Source: Brevibacterium marinum
GTDB taxonomy: Bacteria > Actinomycetota > Actinomycetes > Actinomycetales > Brevibacteriaceae
DNA length: 64,000 nt
Assembly: GCF_011927955.1 (NCBI RefSeq)
Contig: NZ_JAATJN010000001.1
Coordinates: forward strand, 2,046,001 to 2,110,000
Direction of reading: 5' to 3'
A model generated the notes under the pieces. The model searched no databases, had not been told where the DNA came from, and saw nothing but the letters and a program-made list of their open reading frames with translations. Positions 42,547 to 52,935 of this stretch are shown here, in pieces. The position numbers and the translations under genes are program-made. Each line of letters starts with the position of its first letter. Position 1 is the stretch's first letter.

Positions 42547-43323
42547 TCCTCAGCGTCACCCAGGTCCACAGCTCGTCGGCCAGGACCGCGGCCGAGATGC
42601 CGATGAGTGCCCCGGCGATCGTGTCGGAGAGCCAGTGCACCTGCAGTGCTGTGACCACATCATCAGCAGGACCCACGCACATGCGAGGACCATCGACCAG
42701 TGGAACCTCAGGCGCACCGGTTCGAGCGGGGGAGCGATCTCGGTCGGAGCGGCCCCGGAATCATCAGTGAGGGCCGAGTCGTCGAGGCCGGCGCTGACAG
42801 GAGCGGGGTCGTCCTCGTCTTCGGACGGGATCGCCAGCGGCGGAACCGCGCCCACATGAGCCAACCGGAGCATGTGCGCGCGGGAGAAGATGAACGCGAG
42901 CGCCACGGCCAACGCCGCGGCGCCCATGGAATGGCCGGAGGGATACGAATAGCCCAGGGAGTCATAGAGCTGTTCACTGGGTCGTACCCGGGTGACCACC
43001 GTTTTGAGGATTTCGGACAGCGCGATCCCGAAGAGCATGGTGGTCACGAGGACACCGGCGGCACGGAACCGTCGCAGCAGGACGAAGATCACAGCCAGCA
43101 GGCCGGTGCAGACGACCGCACCGGTGCCCCCACCCACCTCAGCGAGGGTGACCGCCATCCAGTACGGGACGGTGTCGGGTTCGAGCCCGACGAGGTTCAG
43201 CCAACCCTGATCGATGGAGGTGGGACCCGAGACGTTGCTGTGCAGCCACAGGCCGAAGGCGACGACGAGTAGGACTGCGGGCAGGGTCGACCAGAGGAGC
43301 CACGCCGGCTGACGGACCGCCAC
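42521..43323 (-). pseudogene. PAP2-family phosphatase, frameshifted near its C-terminus
   Basis: The frame from 43323 encodes membrane helices and PAP2 motifs KX6RP (KTVVTRVRPS) and PSGHS. The third motif is broken: after LLMM the open frame turns to non-homologous residues and ends at 42556. Two bases on, another frame resumes VTALQVHWLSDTIAG and ends at TGA 42521-42523. The SR pair expected before HWLSD is missing. A deletion of about 10 bases near 42650 would explain both effects. The family removes phosphate from lipid phosphates such as undecaprenyl or phosphatidic acid. An 80-residue acidic insert lies between motifs 2 and 3. Confidence 0.75.
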
Positions 43324-43351
43324 TGTCGGTATACCTCAAGCTGTCTGCGGC

Positions 43352-44203
43352 TCAGGCGTTCCAGAGACCGTAGGTCGAGGCCAGGGAGGCGATCTTCTTC
43401 GCGCGAGTCAGACGCGGGAGGTAGGAGCCATCCGTGATCTCGGAGCCGCCCTCGGCTTCCGCGAGCATCTGGCGGGCCCAGTCGCGTTCGTCCTCGCTCG
43501 GGCTCATCGATTCGTTGAGGGTGACGACCTGATCGACGTTGAGCACGAGCTTTCCGGTCATGCCCATCATGTGAGTCACCTCGGCGTCATTGCTGACCTG
43601 CTCATCGTCGGCACCGGCCGCGGAAGGGCCGTCGATGGCTCCGGGCAGCCCGCCCATGCGCGAGGCGATGGTCAGTCGCGACCGGGCGTAGGCCAGCGCC
43701 ATCGAGTCCCCGGAGAAGCCGGTGTCCTTGCGGAAGTCGTTCGTTCCGAAGGCGAGGCGGAAGGTGCCAGGCGCCTCGGCGATCTTGGTGGCATTCTCCA
43801 CGCCCATCGCGGACTCGAGCAGTGCGATGACTGGCAGGCCCGCCTTGGCGCGCATTGCAGTGTAGGAGACCTGCTCGGGGCGCTCGGTCTCGGGCAGCAT
43901 CACGCCACGCAGCCCGGGCAGCATTGCGATGGAGGCGAGATCGTCGTCCCAGAACTCCGAGTCCATCTTGTTGATCCGGACCCAGGCTGACATGCCGTTC
44001 TCGAGGGCACGCACGACATTGTCGCGGGCCATGAGCTTCTGGTCATCGGAGACCGAGGCCTCGAGGTCGAAGATGACGGAATCCGCTTCGGAGACCTGCG
44101 CCGCAGTGAAGATCTCCTCCTTGGCCGCATTGACCAGCAGCCAGGATCGGGAGAGCTTCGCGGGAAGTGCGGCGGCTCGGGCATTGCGGATCGTATCTGT
44201 CAA
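43352..44203 (-). CDS. CitE-like HpcH/HpaI-family CoA-ester lyase
   Basis: The 283-residue TIM-barrel protein resembles citrate lyase beta-like enzymes that cleave malyl-, citramalyl- or similar CoA esters. Features are SRSWLLVNAAKEE at the N-terminus, the metal-binding Glu in FDLEASVSDD, RINKMDSEFWDDDL, and PVIALLESAMGVENATKIAE. No citrate-lyase alpha or gamma subunit is nearby, so it acts alone. TTG 44203 has a GAGAAAG site; ATG 44242 would add 13 residues. A good -10 box, TACAAT, lies upstream on the minus strand. The link to the surrounding amino acid genes is unclear. Confidence 0.82.
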   Translation of the reverse strand: MTDTIRNARAAALPAKLSRSWLLVNAAKEEIFTAAQVSEADSVIFDLEASVSDDQKLMARDNVVRALENGMSAWVRINKMDSEFWDDDLASIAMLPGLRGVMLPETERPEQVSYTAMRAKAGLPVIALLESAMGVENATKIAEAPGTFRLAFGTNDFRKDTGFSGDSMALAYARSRLTIASRMGGLPGAIDGPSAAGADDEQVSNDAEVTHMMGMTGKLVLNVDQVVTLNESMSPSEDERDWARQMLAEAEGGSEITDGSYLPRLTRAKKIASLASTYGLWNA

Positions 44204-44392
44204 TGATCGACTTTCTCTCGGGGCGTGAAGTGCTCCTCCCATCTTCGGCTCTCTGAGTCGGAAATTGTAGTCAGGAACGAAGATTGAGACGTGAAATTGT
44301 GGATGGCGGGATCCGTCGGCGCCGAGACGTGACCCTTGTCCGTATCGTAGGACGGGCTGGTTGCATGGTGAGATGAGTTCTAATCTGTGACT

Positions 44393-45430
44393 ATGAAGTT
44401 CTCAATTGCGGTCATGCCCGGCGACGGAATCGGCAACGAGGTCGTCCCCGAAGGACTCAAGGTCCTCAAGCGCGCCATCGAGGTGTCCGGAGAACCGGTC
44501 GAACTCGATCTCACCGATTACGACGTCGGCGCCAGCCGCTGGCATGAGTCCGGCGAGACGATCACGGACGAGGAGTTGGAATCGCTGCGTGGCCACGATG
44601 CCATCTTCTTCGGCGCCTGCGGAGACCCGAGCGTACCATCGGGCGTCCTCGAGCGCGGCGTGATCCTCAAGATGCGCTTCGGGCTCAGCCACGCCGTCAA
44701 CCTGCGCCCCTCGAAGCTCTTCTCCGGGATCTCCAGTCCGCTGGCGGATCCGGGCAAGGTCGACTTCGTCGTCGTCCGTGAGGGCACCGAGGGCTCGTAC
44801 ACCGGAATGGGCGGATCCGTGCGCACCGATACGCCCTACGAGGTCGCGACCGAGGTCTCCGTCAATACCTGGTACGGCGTGGAACGAGCAGTCCGCGATG
44901 CCTTCGAACGTGCGCAGGCGCGGAACAAGAAGCTCACCTACGTCCACAAGCACAACGTCATGGTCCATGCCGGTCACCTGTGGCGCCGAGTGGTCGAGAA
45001 GGTCGGCGCCGAATACCCAGAGGTCGAGTTCAACTACGAGCACACGGACGCGTGCACGATCTTCATGGTCACCGACCCCTCGCGCTACGACGTGATCGTG
45101 ACGGACAACCTGTTCGGCGACATCCTCACCGACCTTGCCGCGGCTGTGACCGGCGGCATCGGTCTGGCGGCCTCGGGCAATCTCAATGTCGAAGGCACCG
45201 CGCCCAGTCTGTTCGAGCCCATCCACGGATCGGCTCCGGACATCGCCGGCCAGCAGATCGCCGATCCGACCGCCTCGATCCTCTCCGGCGCTCTCATGGC
45301 CTCGAACCTGGGGCTCGAGGTCGTGGCGAAGTCGATCGAAGCCGCCGTCGAGGCCGATCTGGCCGATCGTGACGGGACCAAGCGATCCACCGCCGAGGTG
45401 GGCGACGCGATCGCTGCCCGCCTGAGCTGA
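44393..45430 (+). CDS. leuB: 3-isopropylmalate dehydrogenase
   Basis: LeuB oxidises and decarboxylates 3-isopropylmalate in leucine synthesis. The 345-residue product has the family's [10 protein letters not shown] start, substrate residues in [18 protein letters not shown], and the metal/NAD segment [35 protein letters not shown] (44381-44386) lies 6 bases before ATG 44393, consistent with a leaderless mRNA; a GTG at 44387 is in frame. No leuA, leuC or leuD is present in the window. Confidence 0.95.
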   Translation: MKFSIAVMPGDGIGNEVVPEGLKVLKRAIEVSGEPVELDLTDYDVGASRWHESGETITDEELESLRGHDAIFFGACGDPSVPSGVLERGVILKMRFGLSHAVNLRPSKLFSGISSPLADPGKVDFVVVREGTEGSYTGMGGSVRTDTPYEVATEVSVNTWYGVERAVRDAFERAQARNKKLTYVHKHNVMVHAGHLWRRVVEKVGAEYPEVEFNYEHTDACTIFMVTDPSRYDVIVTDNLFGDILTDLAAAVTGGIGLAASGNLNVEGTAPSLFEPIHGSAPDIAGQQIADPTASILSGALMASNLGLEVVAKSIEAAVEADLADRDGTKRSTAEVGDAIAARLS

Positions 45431-45534
45431 CGGCGCGGCCGAGTGGCTTCGCAGCCATCACCCCGGTGCGGTGAGCATCGGGGCGATGGACTACGCTGAG
45501 AGTGTCACTCATCACAAATGAGAAAAGAGTTCTA

Positions 45535-46626
45535 ATGACTGACTTTGCCGTTCTCAAGAACATGCAGCCGCAACCCGAGCTGGTGCGCGAGAACATCAAG
45601 AAGGACCCCGGATTCGGGCTCTACTTCACGGATCATATGTCGCACGTCCGGTACACCCTGGATGACGGCTGGCACGCACACCAGGTGCAGCCGTATGCGC
45701 CGCTGCAGCTTGATCCTGCGGCGGCCGTGTTCCACTATGCGCAGGAGATCTTCGAGGGCCTCAAGGCCTATCGTCACGCCGATGGTTCGATCTGGACCTT
45801 CCGCCCCGACCGGAATGCCATTCGCATCAACAAGTCCGCCGAACGGCTCGCACTGCCGCAGCTGCCGGAAGAGGACTTCATCGAGTCGCTCAAGGCCCTG
45901 GTCGCTCTCGACCAGCAGTGGGTGCCCACTCCCGAGTCGGCGGCCGACGAGTCGAGCCTGTATCTGCGGCCATTCATGATCGCCACCGAGCGTTTCCTCG
46001 GCGTGCGCTCAAGCCATGAAGTCGATTACTACGTCATCTCCTGCCCGGCCGGACCGTACTTCTCGGGCGGCATCAAGCCGGTCTCGATCTGGCTGTCGCA
46101 GAAGCTCAATCGTGCGGGCGCTGGAGGCACCGGCTTCGCGAAATGCGGTGGCAACTACGCCGCCTCGCTCGTACCGACGAACGAAGCTGTTGCTCAGGGC
46201 TGCCAGCAGGTGCTGTTCACCGACGCGGCGGAGAACAAGTACATCGATGAACTCGGCGGCATGAACCTCATGCTCGTGACGAAGGACGGCCGCCTCCTGA
46301 CGCCGGAACTCGGCGACTCGATCCTCGATGGTGTCACTCGCCGGTCGCTCCTCGACCTGGCTCCGCAGTTGGGTCTCGAGCCGGAGGAGCGCAGGATCAC
46401 TGTGGAAGAGTGGCGCGAAGGGGCTGCCAACGGCGACATCGTCGAAGCCTTCGCCTGTGGCACCGCGGCGGTCGTCACACCGATCGGCCGCGTCGTCAGC
46501 AATGACTTCACGATCGATCACGGTGAAGAGCCGGGAGCCAAGACCATGGAGTTCCGCAGGACTCTGCTCGACATCCAGTACGGACGGATTGAAGACAAGA
46601 ACAACTGGATGGTTCGTCTGGCCTGA
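45535..46626 (+). CDS. ilvE: Branched-chain amino acid aminotransferase
   Basis: IlvE transfers an amino group from glutamate to the keto acids of Val, Leu and Ile. The 363-residue PLP enzyme (fold type IV) has the PLP lysine in FAKCGGNYAASL, the phosphate-binding FACGTAAVVTPIG, and EIFEGLKAYRHADGSIWTFRP near the N-terminus. ATG 45535 has AAAGAG upstream. leuB ends 104 bases earlier, and a separate promoter with TACGCT as -10 box is likely. A terminator follows. Confidence 0.96.
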   Translation: MTDFAVLKNMQPQPELVRENIKKDPGFGLYFTDHMSHVRYTLDDGWHAHQVQPYAPLQLDPAAAVFHYAQEIFEGLKAYRHADGSIWTFRPDRNAIRINKSAERLALPQLPEEDFIESLKALVALDQQWVPTPESAADESSLYLRPFMIATERFLGVRSSHEVDYYVISCPAGPYFSGGIKPVSIWLSQKLNRAGAGGTGFAKCGGNYAASLVPTNEAVAQGCQQVLFTDAAENKYIDELGGMNLMLVTKDGRLLTPELGDSILDGVTRRSLLDLAPQLGLEPEERRITVEEWREGAANGDIVEAFACGTAAVVTPIGRVVSNDFTIDHGEEPGAKTMEFRRTLLDIQYGRIEDKNNWMVRLA

Positions 46627-46661
46627 TCGGTCCGAGCCGCAGGCTGCGGCTGTTTCACTGA

Positions 46662-46702
46662 CGATCCCCGTCGGTTTCCTTTGCCGAAGCCGACGGGGAT
46701 CG
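46662..46702. terminator. Hairpin after ilvE
   Basis: CGATCCCCGTCGG (46662-46674) pairs with CCGACGGGGATCG (46690-46702), 13 perfect bp. Confidence 0.85.
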
Positions 46703-46785
46703 TCGTGTTCGGGGTCGGATCCTGGGCGTTTTTACCCGAGGCTCGACGCACTCGGAGAGGTTGACGCGCAACACTCGGACGATTT

Positions 46786-46815
46786 TGCGCAATTGTGCGC
46801 TAAACGATGTATTCT
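46786..46815 (+). promoter_or_regulatory. MFS promoter with inverted repeat
   Basis: GCGCA (46787-46791), ATTG, TGCGC (46796-46800) is a perfect inverted repeat overlapping a possible -35 (TTGCGC). TATTCT (46810-46815) lies 18 bases further on and 6 bases before GTG 46822. Confidence 0.4.
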
Positions 46816-46821
46816 GTCTTC

Positions 46822-48326
46822 GTGTCTGCTGCACCCTCGGCGTCCGTGCCGACCGCTTCCGAAGTCGTCGCCAACCTCCCATGGCGGTGGCGAACCCAAG
46901 GGGCCATCTTCGTCATCGGTGGGCTCGGATTCATGTTCGATGCTTGGGACGTTGCTCTCAACGGCTTCCTCATCCCGCTCCTCAGCGACTACTGGAACCT
47001 GAGCGTTGGTCAGGCCGCCTGGATCGCCACCGCCAACCTGATCGGAATGGCACTGGGCGCCTTCGTCTGGGGCGGCATCGCCGACGTGATCGGGCGAAAG
47101 AAGGCATTCACGCTCACGCTCCTCGTCTTCTCCGTCTTCACGGTCGCAGGGGCCTTCTCGCCGGCATTCGGCTGGTTCATCCTGTTCCGATTCCTCGCCG
47201 GTTTCGGACTCGGTGGATGCATCCCCGTCGACTATGCCCTCGTCGGGGAATTCACTCCCAAGAAGCATCGCGGGCGCGTTCTGACTGCAATGGACGGTTG
47301 GTGGCCGATCGGAGCCTCATTGTGTGCGTTCGTGTCCGCCTCACTGCTGAATGTGGGGGATTGGCGCCTTATCATGCTCGTCATGATCGTGCCTGCACTG
47401 CTGACCGTTGCAGTGCGATTCGGAATTCCCGAATCACCGCTCTATCTCGCTTCCGTAGGACGCTATGCAGAAGCCGACGCCATCATCTCCAGACTCGTCG
47501 AGCGCACCGGCGCCGAGGTGACGACATGGACCCATGAATCACCGAACGGGGATCGAAGGCATTCGGGCGCCGACATCGGCGTTGCCGACACTGCCGGCAC
47601 CTCCAGCACTGCCGGCACTTCCTGCACTTCCGGCGGTGCTGACACTGCCGGCTCGACCACCCCCGAACCTGCAGGAATGACCACCTCCGTCAATCAACAG
47701 CTCCGCGCCGCCAGCGGACAGCTGGTGCAGCTGTGGCAGTATTCGGCAAAGACGACTTTCGTCTCCTGGTCCCTCTTCATCCCGTGCTGTTAGTCTACTA
47801 CGCGGCCCTGACATGGCTGCCTGACATCCTGAAGGAGCAGGGACTGGGTGACCAGTCGGCGTTCATGGTCACCGGATCGATGACAGCGGTGGGCATCCTC
47901 GGCGTCATCGTCTCCGCCCTGATCGTCGAGAGATTGGGCAGAAAATGGGTGCTCGGAGTGACCTCGATCGTCTCTGTCGTCCTGCTTGTCGGCGCTGCAG
48001 TGTTCATCGAAGCCTCGGATTCGGAACTGACATTCGTGGCCAAGGCCAGCATCATCGGCTTCGGCTTCGTCGTGCAGATAGCAATTCCCACCCTTTACAC
48101 CTACGTCTCCGAGCTGTATCCGACTCGTCTGAGGGGATCCGGATTCGGATGGGCGTCGGCCGCCTCGAGAATTGCGACCGGAATTGCTCCGATTGTGTTC
48201 GGTGCGTTCATGTGGCCCGTGCTCGGACTGACCCTGACATTCATCCTCACGGGGCTGCTCGTCGTTGTGGCAGTTGTCCTGATGGGCCTGCTCGCCCGAG
48301 AGACCACGGGCGAAGCGCTGAGCTGA
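46822..48326 (+). pseudogene. MFS sugar-acid/aromatic-type transporter interrupted by a one-base frameshift
   Basis: The first frame encodes an N-terminal cytoplasmic tail and six helices, with the MFS loop GGIADVIGRKKAFT and the PESPLYL signature of the sugar-porter/AAHS type. A low-complexity Gly/Thr/Ala loop follows, then the frame stops at TAG 47791-47793. The second half (YYAALTWLPDILKEQG to the end, with RLGRKWVLG) continues in another frame to 48326. Restoring one base between 47781 and 47784, in a C-run, joins FIP to VLLVYYA. This is a real mutation or a sequencing error; programmed frameshifting is less likely. Intact, it would be about 501 residues. Confidence 0.85.
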
Positions 48327-48457
48327 AGAACCGGACCGGACCGCGGAGCATCTCGGCACCGTGTCAAGAATCTGCTTCTTCCTCACTCAAACTCCTCTGA
48401 CCTGGAGCGACGGGCGTCGGAGTTCTCGTGTCAGTGCCGGACGATACCGTGTTTGTT

Positions 48458-50005
48458 ATGGAAGCAGAGACGGTTTCAGACGTGATCACCGAGATCAACC
48501 GGTGGCGCGAGGTGCTGTCCGATCTGCCCCCGGCGAACACGGAAGATGAAGCCGTCGACAGGATCACTGCGCTGGAGGAGCTGACGTCTGTGAGCGCGGC
48601 AGCTCAGGCCAGGGAGACACTGACCTTCGACATGCACCGGCGAAATCGTGAGGCCGAAGCTGGCGTGCCCAGCAGCAGGCAGGGCAAGGGCCTCGGCGCA
48701 GAGATCGGGTTGGCACGGAAGGTTTCACGTGCCAGGGGAAGCAACCTGCTCGGTTTCGCCCGTACGCTGCTGATGGATCTGCCCAATGCCTACGCCTCGT
48801 TGAAGAACGGAGACATCTCCGAGGAGAAGGCGAGGGTCGTCGCCAAGGAAACGGACTGGCTGCCGAGGGACAAGCGGCATCAGGTCGACGAGCGTATGGC
48901 CGATCGATTCGCCCAGGTCGGAGTCGTCCGGCTGGGCAACGAGGTGCGCGCTCTCGCGCAGCAGCTTGACCAGAAAGCGGCTGTCGACCATTTGGATCGG
49001 TGCGTGGAAGAACGCGCGGTCACCGTTCGCCCAGCGCCGGGGAACATGGCGTATCTGACAGCCCTCCTGCCATTGCCGCAAGCCGTAGCTGTCTATACGA
49101 ACCTCAAGAAGTCCGCACAGACGATGGTCGGTACAGGTCAGTCTGAAGGACGATCTCAGAGCCAGGTCATGGCCGATCTGCTGGTGGAGAGGTCCACTGG
49201 CCAGGAGAACGCTGGCGCCATTCCCACCGAGATTCATCTGCTGATGAATGACGACAGCCTCTTCGACTCGGGCGAGATGCCCGCATGGTTTCCCGGCTTC
49301 GGACCGATTCCCGCTGAGACGGCTCGCAAATTCACGGCCGACAACGAAGCGGAAGTCTTCCTTCGCCGGTTGTACACACGTCCTTCAGACGGACAGCTTG
49401 TCCGGATGGACTCCAAACGCCGCGAATTCTCCGGTCTGCTTCGACGGATGGTCGTTATCCGCGATGATGTCTGCCGATCGCCGTGGTGCGATGCCCAGAT
49501 CAAACATGCTGACCACGCTCAAGCCTACGCGGCCGGTGGTGAAACCGGCTGGGACAATGCCTCCGGACTATGCGCGGCGTGCAACTTCCTCAAGGAACTG
49601 CCCGGGTGGCGGCACGAGGCGACCGCTGAGGAACTGACCGTGCGGACTCCCACCGGCCACAGATACCAGATCAGCACCAAACCGATCGGGAAGCCGACAT
49701 CGAACGTCGGTGAGCTTCCGCGATCGAACCTCACAGAACAGCAGGCGTCGGGTGGGACGAATGACCCCAATCTCATCAATGTGAGAATTCCTCCTCTTCG
49801 AAAAGTGAAGGCGCCGTGCGGAGAATTCGAATCGCTTGGAATGGAGATGTGGGCGAGCAGGGAGGAGCCGTCGAGGCCTGCGGAGTCGCGTACCGTGGAG
49901 TCGCGTGCTGTGGAGGCGCGGGCTGCGGATCCGTGCACTTCGAAGTCGAGTTCAGTGGAAAGGTGTCTGCTGGGACGAATATCCGAGTTCATCTCGACGA
50001 CCTGA
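48458..50005 (+). CDS. DUF222 and HNH endonuclease domain protein (13E12 repeat type)
   Basis: From ATG 48458 the product is 515 residues. Most is the DUF222 region; the HNH domain is at about residues 340-385 (CRSPWCDAQIKHADHAQAYAAGGETGWDN followed by CAACN), with paired CxxC-like ligands and the catalytic His in DHAQ. A long Ser/Glu/Arg-rich tail with VESRAVEARA repeats follows. These proteins are present in many copies in actinobacteria and are probably mobile, but no flanking repeat is visible. TACCGT (48445-48450) lies 7 bases upstream; GTG 48428 is an alternative start. Confidence 0.85.
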   Translation: MEAETVSDVITEINRWREVLSDLPPANTEDEAVDRITALEELTSVSAAAQARETLTFDMHRRNREAEAGVPSSRQGKGLGAEIGLARKVSRARGSNLLGFARTLLMDLPNAYASLKNGDISEEKARVVAKETDWLPRDKRHQVDERMADRFAQVGVVRLGNEVRALAQQLDQKAAVDHLDRCVEERAVTVRPAPGNMAYLTALLPLPQAVAVYTNLKKSAQTMVGTGQSEGRSQSQVMADLLVERSTGQENAGAIPTEIHLLMNDDSLFDSGEMPAWFPGFGPIPAETARKFTADNEAEVFLRRLYTRPSDGQLVRMDSKRREFSGLLRRMVVIRDDVCRSPWCDAQIKHADHAQAYAAGGETGWDNASGLCAACNFLKELPGWRHEATAEELTVRTPTGHRYQISTKPIGKPTSNVGELPRSNLTEQQASGGTNDPNLINVRIPPLRKVKAPCGEFESLGMEMWASREEPSRPAESRTVESRAVEARAADPCTSKSSSVERCLLGRISEFISTT

Positions 50006-50011
50006 GGGGGA

Positions 50012-50518
50012 GTGCTGCCGCCGCCTCTCGAGGTGGAGGAGCTCTATGCCGCTGCAGCAGCAAAGCCGCCGCTGAGTGAAGACCCGAAGCACGCAGCGGT
50101 GTTCGGCAATGTCTACGATCTCTGCGTCCGCAACGGTCAGGTCCTTGTGGCAGCGTCGCGCTTCGGCGGCCGGTTGCGCTCAATCGCCTATGGCCATTTC
50201 TGGTCATGGCTGGAACAGGACTACGACTGGGCACACGAACTCCGCTCCACGCTGGGGCCGGAGGCTCAGGCGATCGAATCGTCATTCGCCCTCAACCTTC
50301 TGGCACGTGATCCTCATCTGAAAAGCTCCGGTCTCGGGAGAGAGACGCTCGAGACGTGGTTGGCAGGCATCGGCGGCTACAGCTGTTGGCTCCAGACCAG
50401 CGATATGGACAGCCCCGCCCGCCGGCTCTACGAAAGCCTCGGCTTCTCGGCGCTCGGACACGGACCGCAGGCACCGAACGGCCATCCGGGACTCGTCTTG
50501 TTCAGGCCACCGACCTGA
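50012..50518 (+). CDS. GNAT family N-acetyltransferase
   Basis: A 168-residue acetyltransferase-like protein. The recognisable part is the end: LNLLARDPHLKSSGLGRETLETW (acetyl-CoA loop in divergent form) and SPARRLYESLGFSALG, typical GNAT. The N-terminal half has no motif I can identify. The GTG start at 50012 is 6 bases after the DUF222 gene stop, with TGAGGGGGA just upstream. Substrate unknown. Confidence 0.7.
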   Translation: MLPPPLEVEELYAAAAAKPPLSEDPKHAAVFGNVYDLCVRNGQVLVAASRFGGRLRSIAYGHFWSWLEQDYDWAHELRSTLGPEAQAIESSFALNLLARDPHLKSSGLGRETLETWLAGIGGYSCWLQTSDMDSPARRLYESLGFSALGHGPQAPNGHPGLVLFRPPT

Positions 50519-50621
50519 AACGAATCGATCACGGGGAGCGTCAGAGCATTCTCGGAAACAAACAGGGGTAGATCCCAAACCGACAGGGGACCCCAAACAG
50601 GAGACCCATAGGATGGGTGGC

Positions 50622-52841
50622 ATGCGAAAAGAACCTCCGACGGACATTGCTCCCACGCCACACGATGAGAACCTCTGGCTCGAAGACATCCACGGCGCCG
50701 AGCAGATGGCCTGGGTCAAGGACCAGAATGCGAAGACCATCGACCGGTTCCAGGACGAGCTGTTCGACTCGATCGCCGGTGACATTCGGACCGCATTGGA
50801 TTCCGAGGGCAAGATCCCGATGGTGGCCAAACGCGGAGAGCACTACTTCAACTTCTGGCGCGACACAGCGAACCCCAAAGGTCTGTGGCGACGAACCACG
50901 TGGGACAGCTACGTCTCCGATTCCCCGGAGTGGGAGGCCCTCATCGACGTCGACGAGCTCGGCGCAGCAGAGGGCACGCCCTGGGTATGGGCCGGAGCCG
51001 CGGTGCGTCGGTCAGACTATGCCCGTGCTCTGATCTCCCTGTCGCCCGACGGCGGAGACGCACACCGGGTGCGAGAATTCGATCTGGTGACCAAAAGCTT
51101 TGTCACCGGCGGCTTCGACCTTCCCACTGCGAAGACTCGTTTCGCCTGGCTCGACGACGATACTATCCTCGTCGCCACCGAGACCGACGAGGACTCGCTC
51201 ACGACCTCGTCATACCCGCGTCAGGCGCGAGCGCTCAAACGTGGACAGGCCGTCTCCGACGCCCCGATCGTCGCCGAGGTCCCCCGCGACCACGTCGCCA
51301 TATTCGTCGGCAGCGACGTGGACCCGACGCAGGCCGAGGCCGACAGGGTCTTCGTCATCGACGCCATCGACTTCTTCAATACATGTCTGAGCTTCATCGA
51401 CCTCGACGAGCTCAGGGACGGATCCGGGACGATCTCAGCCGATGCCTCGGCGTGGGAGAGTGCGTGGATCGTCGTCGACGTGCCGACAGACGTGGAGGTC
51501 GACGTCGACAGAGAATTCGTCCTCTTCCGACCTCAATCCGATTGGCATCGGAACGATCTGTCGGTGCCGGCCGGTGGCCTCGCCGTGGCGGACATCGCCG
51601 AGGTGAGGGCCGGGACCATCGCGCCGAGAGTCATCTTCACCCCGGACGCGCGTACCGCACTGCAGTCGTGGACATGGACCCGGGACTGCCTCGTCCTCGA
51701 GCTGCTGGCCGATGTGCAGTCCGAGCTTGTGGTTCTCGATCCGAAACATGACTTCTCGTCGACACGGCTGCCCGGGGTCCCCGCCAATCACATGGTCGGG
51801 CTGGGAGCCGTCGACAGGCACGACGACGCGACCGCCAACGACTACTGGCTCTTCAGCACCGGTTTCCTCACCCCATCGACGCTGTCCTACGGCAGTCTCG
51901 AACGTTCGAACGGTCCCACCGGTTCCCGAGGTGGGGCCTTCAGCGTTCCCGACATCATCAAATCCGCTCCGGCGCTCTTTCCCAGTGAAGGATTCTCAGT
52001 CGAGCAGCATTTCGCGACAAGCGAGGACGGAACGCGGATCCCCTACTTCCAGATCGCCGACAGCGCACTCGTCCTCGATGGGAGCAATCCGACACTCCTG
52101 GACGGATATGGCGGCTTCGAGCTCAGCCGGACGCCGGTGTACTCGCCGGTCATGGGCATCGGGTGGTTGGGCCGCATGACCACTGGGCCATCACACGGCC
52201 GGCCCGGCGACGGCTCGATCCCCGCGAGACGTCGTGGGGTCTATGTCCTCGCCAACATCCGAGGCGGCGGAGAATACGGGCCACGGTGGCACACCTCGGC
52301 GATGCGGGAGAACCGGATGCGGGCCTACGAGGACTACGCCGCCGTTGCCGCAGATCTCATCGATCGTGGAGTCACGAGGGCGAAGAATCTGGCATGTGCC
52401 GGCGGCTCGAACGGTGGTCTGCTCGTCGGGAACATGCTCACACAGCATCCCGAGCTCTTCGGCGCGATCTCGTGCGGGGTGCCCCTCCTGGACATGCGCC
52501 GCTACACCAAACTCAGCGCAGGCTATTCGTGGAAGGCCGAATACGGTGACCCCGATGCGGCCGAGGACTGGGCGTTCATACAGACGTTCTCGCCTTACCA
52601 TCTGATCGACGAAGACGCCGACTATCCGCCCGTGCTGTTCTGGACGGCGACCTCCGATGATCGTGTCGGGCCGGTCCAGGCACGCAAGATGGCAGCGCGG
52701 ATGCAGAATCACGGCATCGTCGATGTCTGGTTCTTCGAAGACACGGAAGGCGGACACTCGGCGGCATCGGACAACAGGCAGGCCGCCTTCACCCGTGCGC
52801 TGAGCTACCGGTTCCTGTGGAACTCGCTGACAGGGGAATGA
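50622..52841 (+). CDS. Prolyl oligopeptidase family peptidase (S9A)
   Basis: A 739-residue S9A peptidase with an N-terminal beta-propeller (PHDENLWLEDIHG is the usual first segment) and a C-terminal hydrolase domain with GGSNGG (Ser near 596), Asp in TSDDRVGPVQA and His in EGGHSA. It is not close to the S9 enzyme at the start of the window. Such enzymes cleave short peptides at proline or other sites. TAGGAT (50609-50614) lies 7 bases before ATG 50622; ATG 50613 with AGGAG is an alternative. A 16-bp tandem repeat begins at its 3' end. Confidence 0.9.
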   Translation: MRKEPPTDIAPTPHDENLWLEDIHGAEQMAWVKDQNAKTIDRFQDELFDSIAGDIRTALDSEGKIPMVAKRGEHYFNFWRDTANPKGLWRRTTWDSYVSDSPEWEALIDVDELGAAEGTPWVWAGAAVRRSDYARALISLSPDGGDAHRVREFDLVTKSFVTGGFDLPTAKTRFAWLDDDTILVATETDEDSLTTSSYPRQARALKRGQAVSDAPIVAEVPRDHVAIFVGSDVDPTQAEADRVFVIDAIDFFNTCLSFIDLDELRDGSGTISADASAWESAWIVVDVPTDVEVDVDREFVLFRPQSDWHRNDLSVPAGGLAVADIAEVRAGTIAPRVIFTPDARTALQSWTWTRDCLVLELLADVQSELVVLDPKHDFSSTRLPGVPANHMVGLGAVDRHDDATANDYWLFSTGFLTPSTLSYGSLERSNGPTGSRGGAFSVPDIIKSAPALFPSEGFSVEQHFATSEDGTRIPYFQIADSALVLDGSNPTLLDGYGGFELSRTPVYSPVMGIGWLGRMTTGPSHGRPGDGSIPARRRGVYVLANIRGGGEYGPRWHTSAMRENRMRAYEDYAAVAADLIDRGVTRAKNLACAGGSNGGLLVGNMLTQHPELFGAISCGVPLLDMRRYTKLSAGYSWKAEYGDPDAAEDWAFIQTFSPYHLIDEDADYPPVLFWTATSDDRVGPVQARKMAARMQNHGIVDVWFFEDTEGGHSAASDNRQAAFTRALSYRFLWNSLTGE

Positions 52842-52890
52842 GGTGGCAGGGCAGTGGGCCGACACGGGGGTGAGCCGACAGGGGAGTGAG
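52827..52890. repeat. Four 16-bp tandem repeats across a stop codon
   Basis: Units start at 52827, 52843, 52859 and 52875 (CTGACAGGGGAATGAG, a diverged second unit, CCGACACGGGGGTGAG, CCGACAGGGGAGTGAG). The peptidase stop (52839-52841) is inside the first unit. Confidence 0.75.
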
Positions 52891-52935
52891 CAGGCTCATA
52901 GCTTCTGAACAGAACCTGAGAGTAGCGTTGTCACC

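Noticed and set aside
47784..47793. Programmed frameshift in the MFS gene
   Set aside because: There is no slippery heptamer or downstream structure; a missing base in a C-run is simpler.
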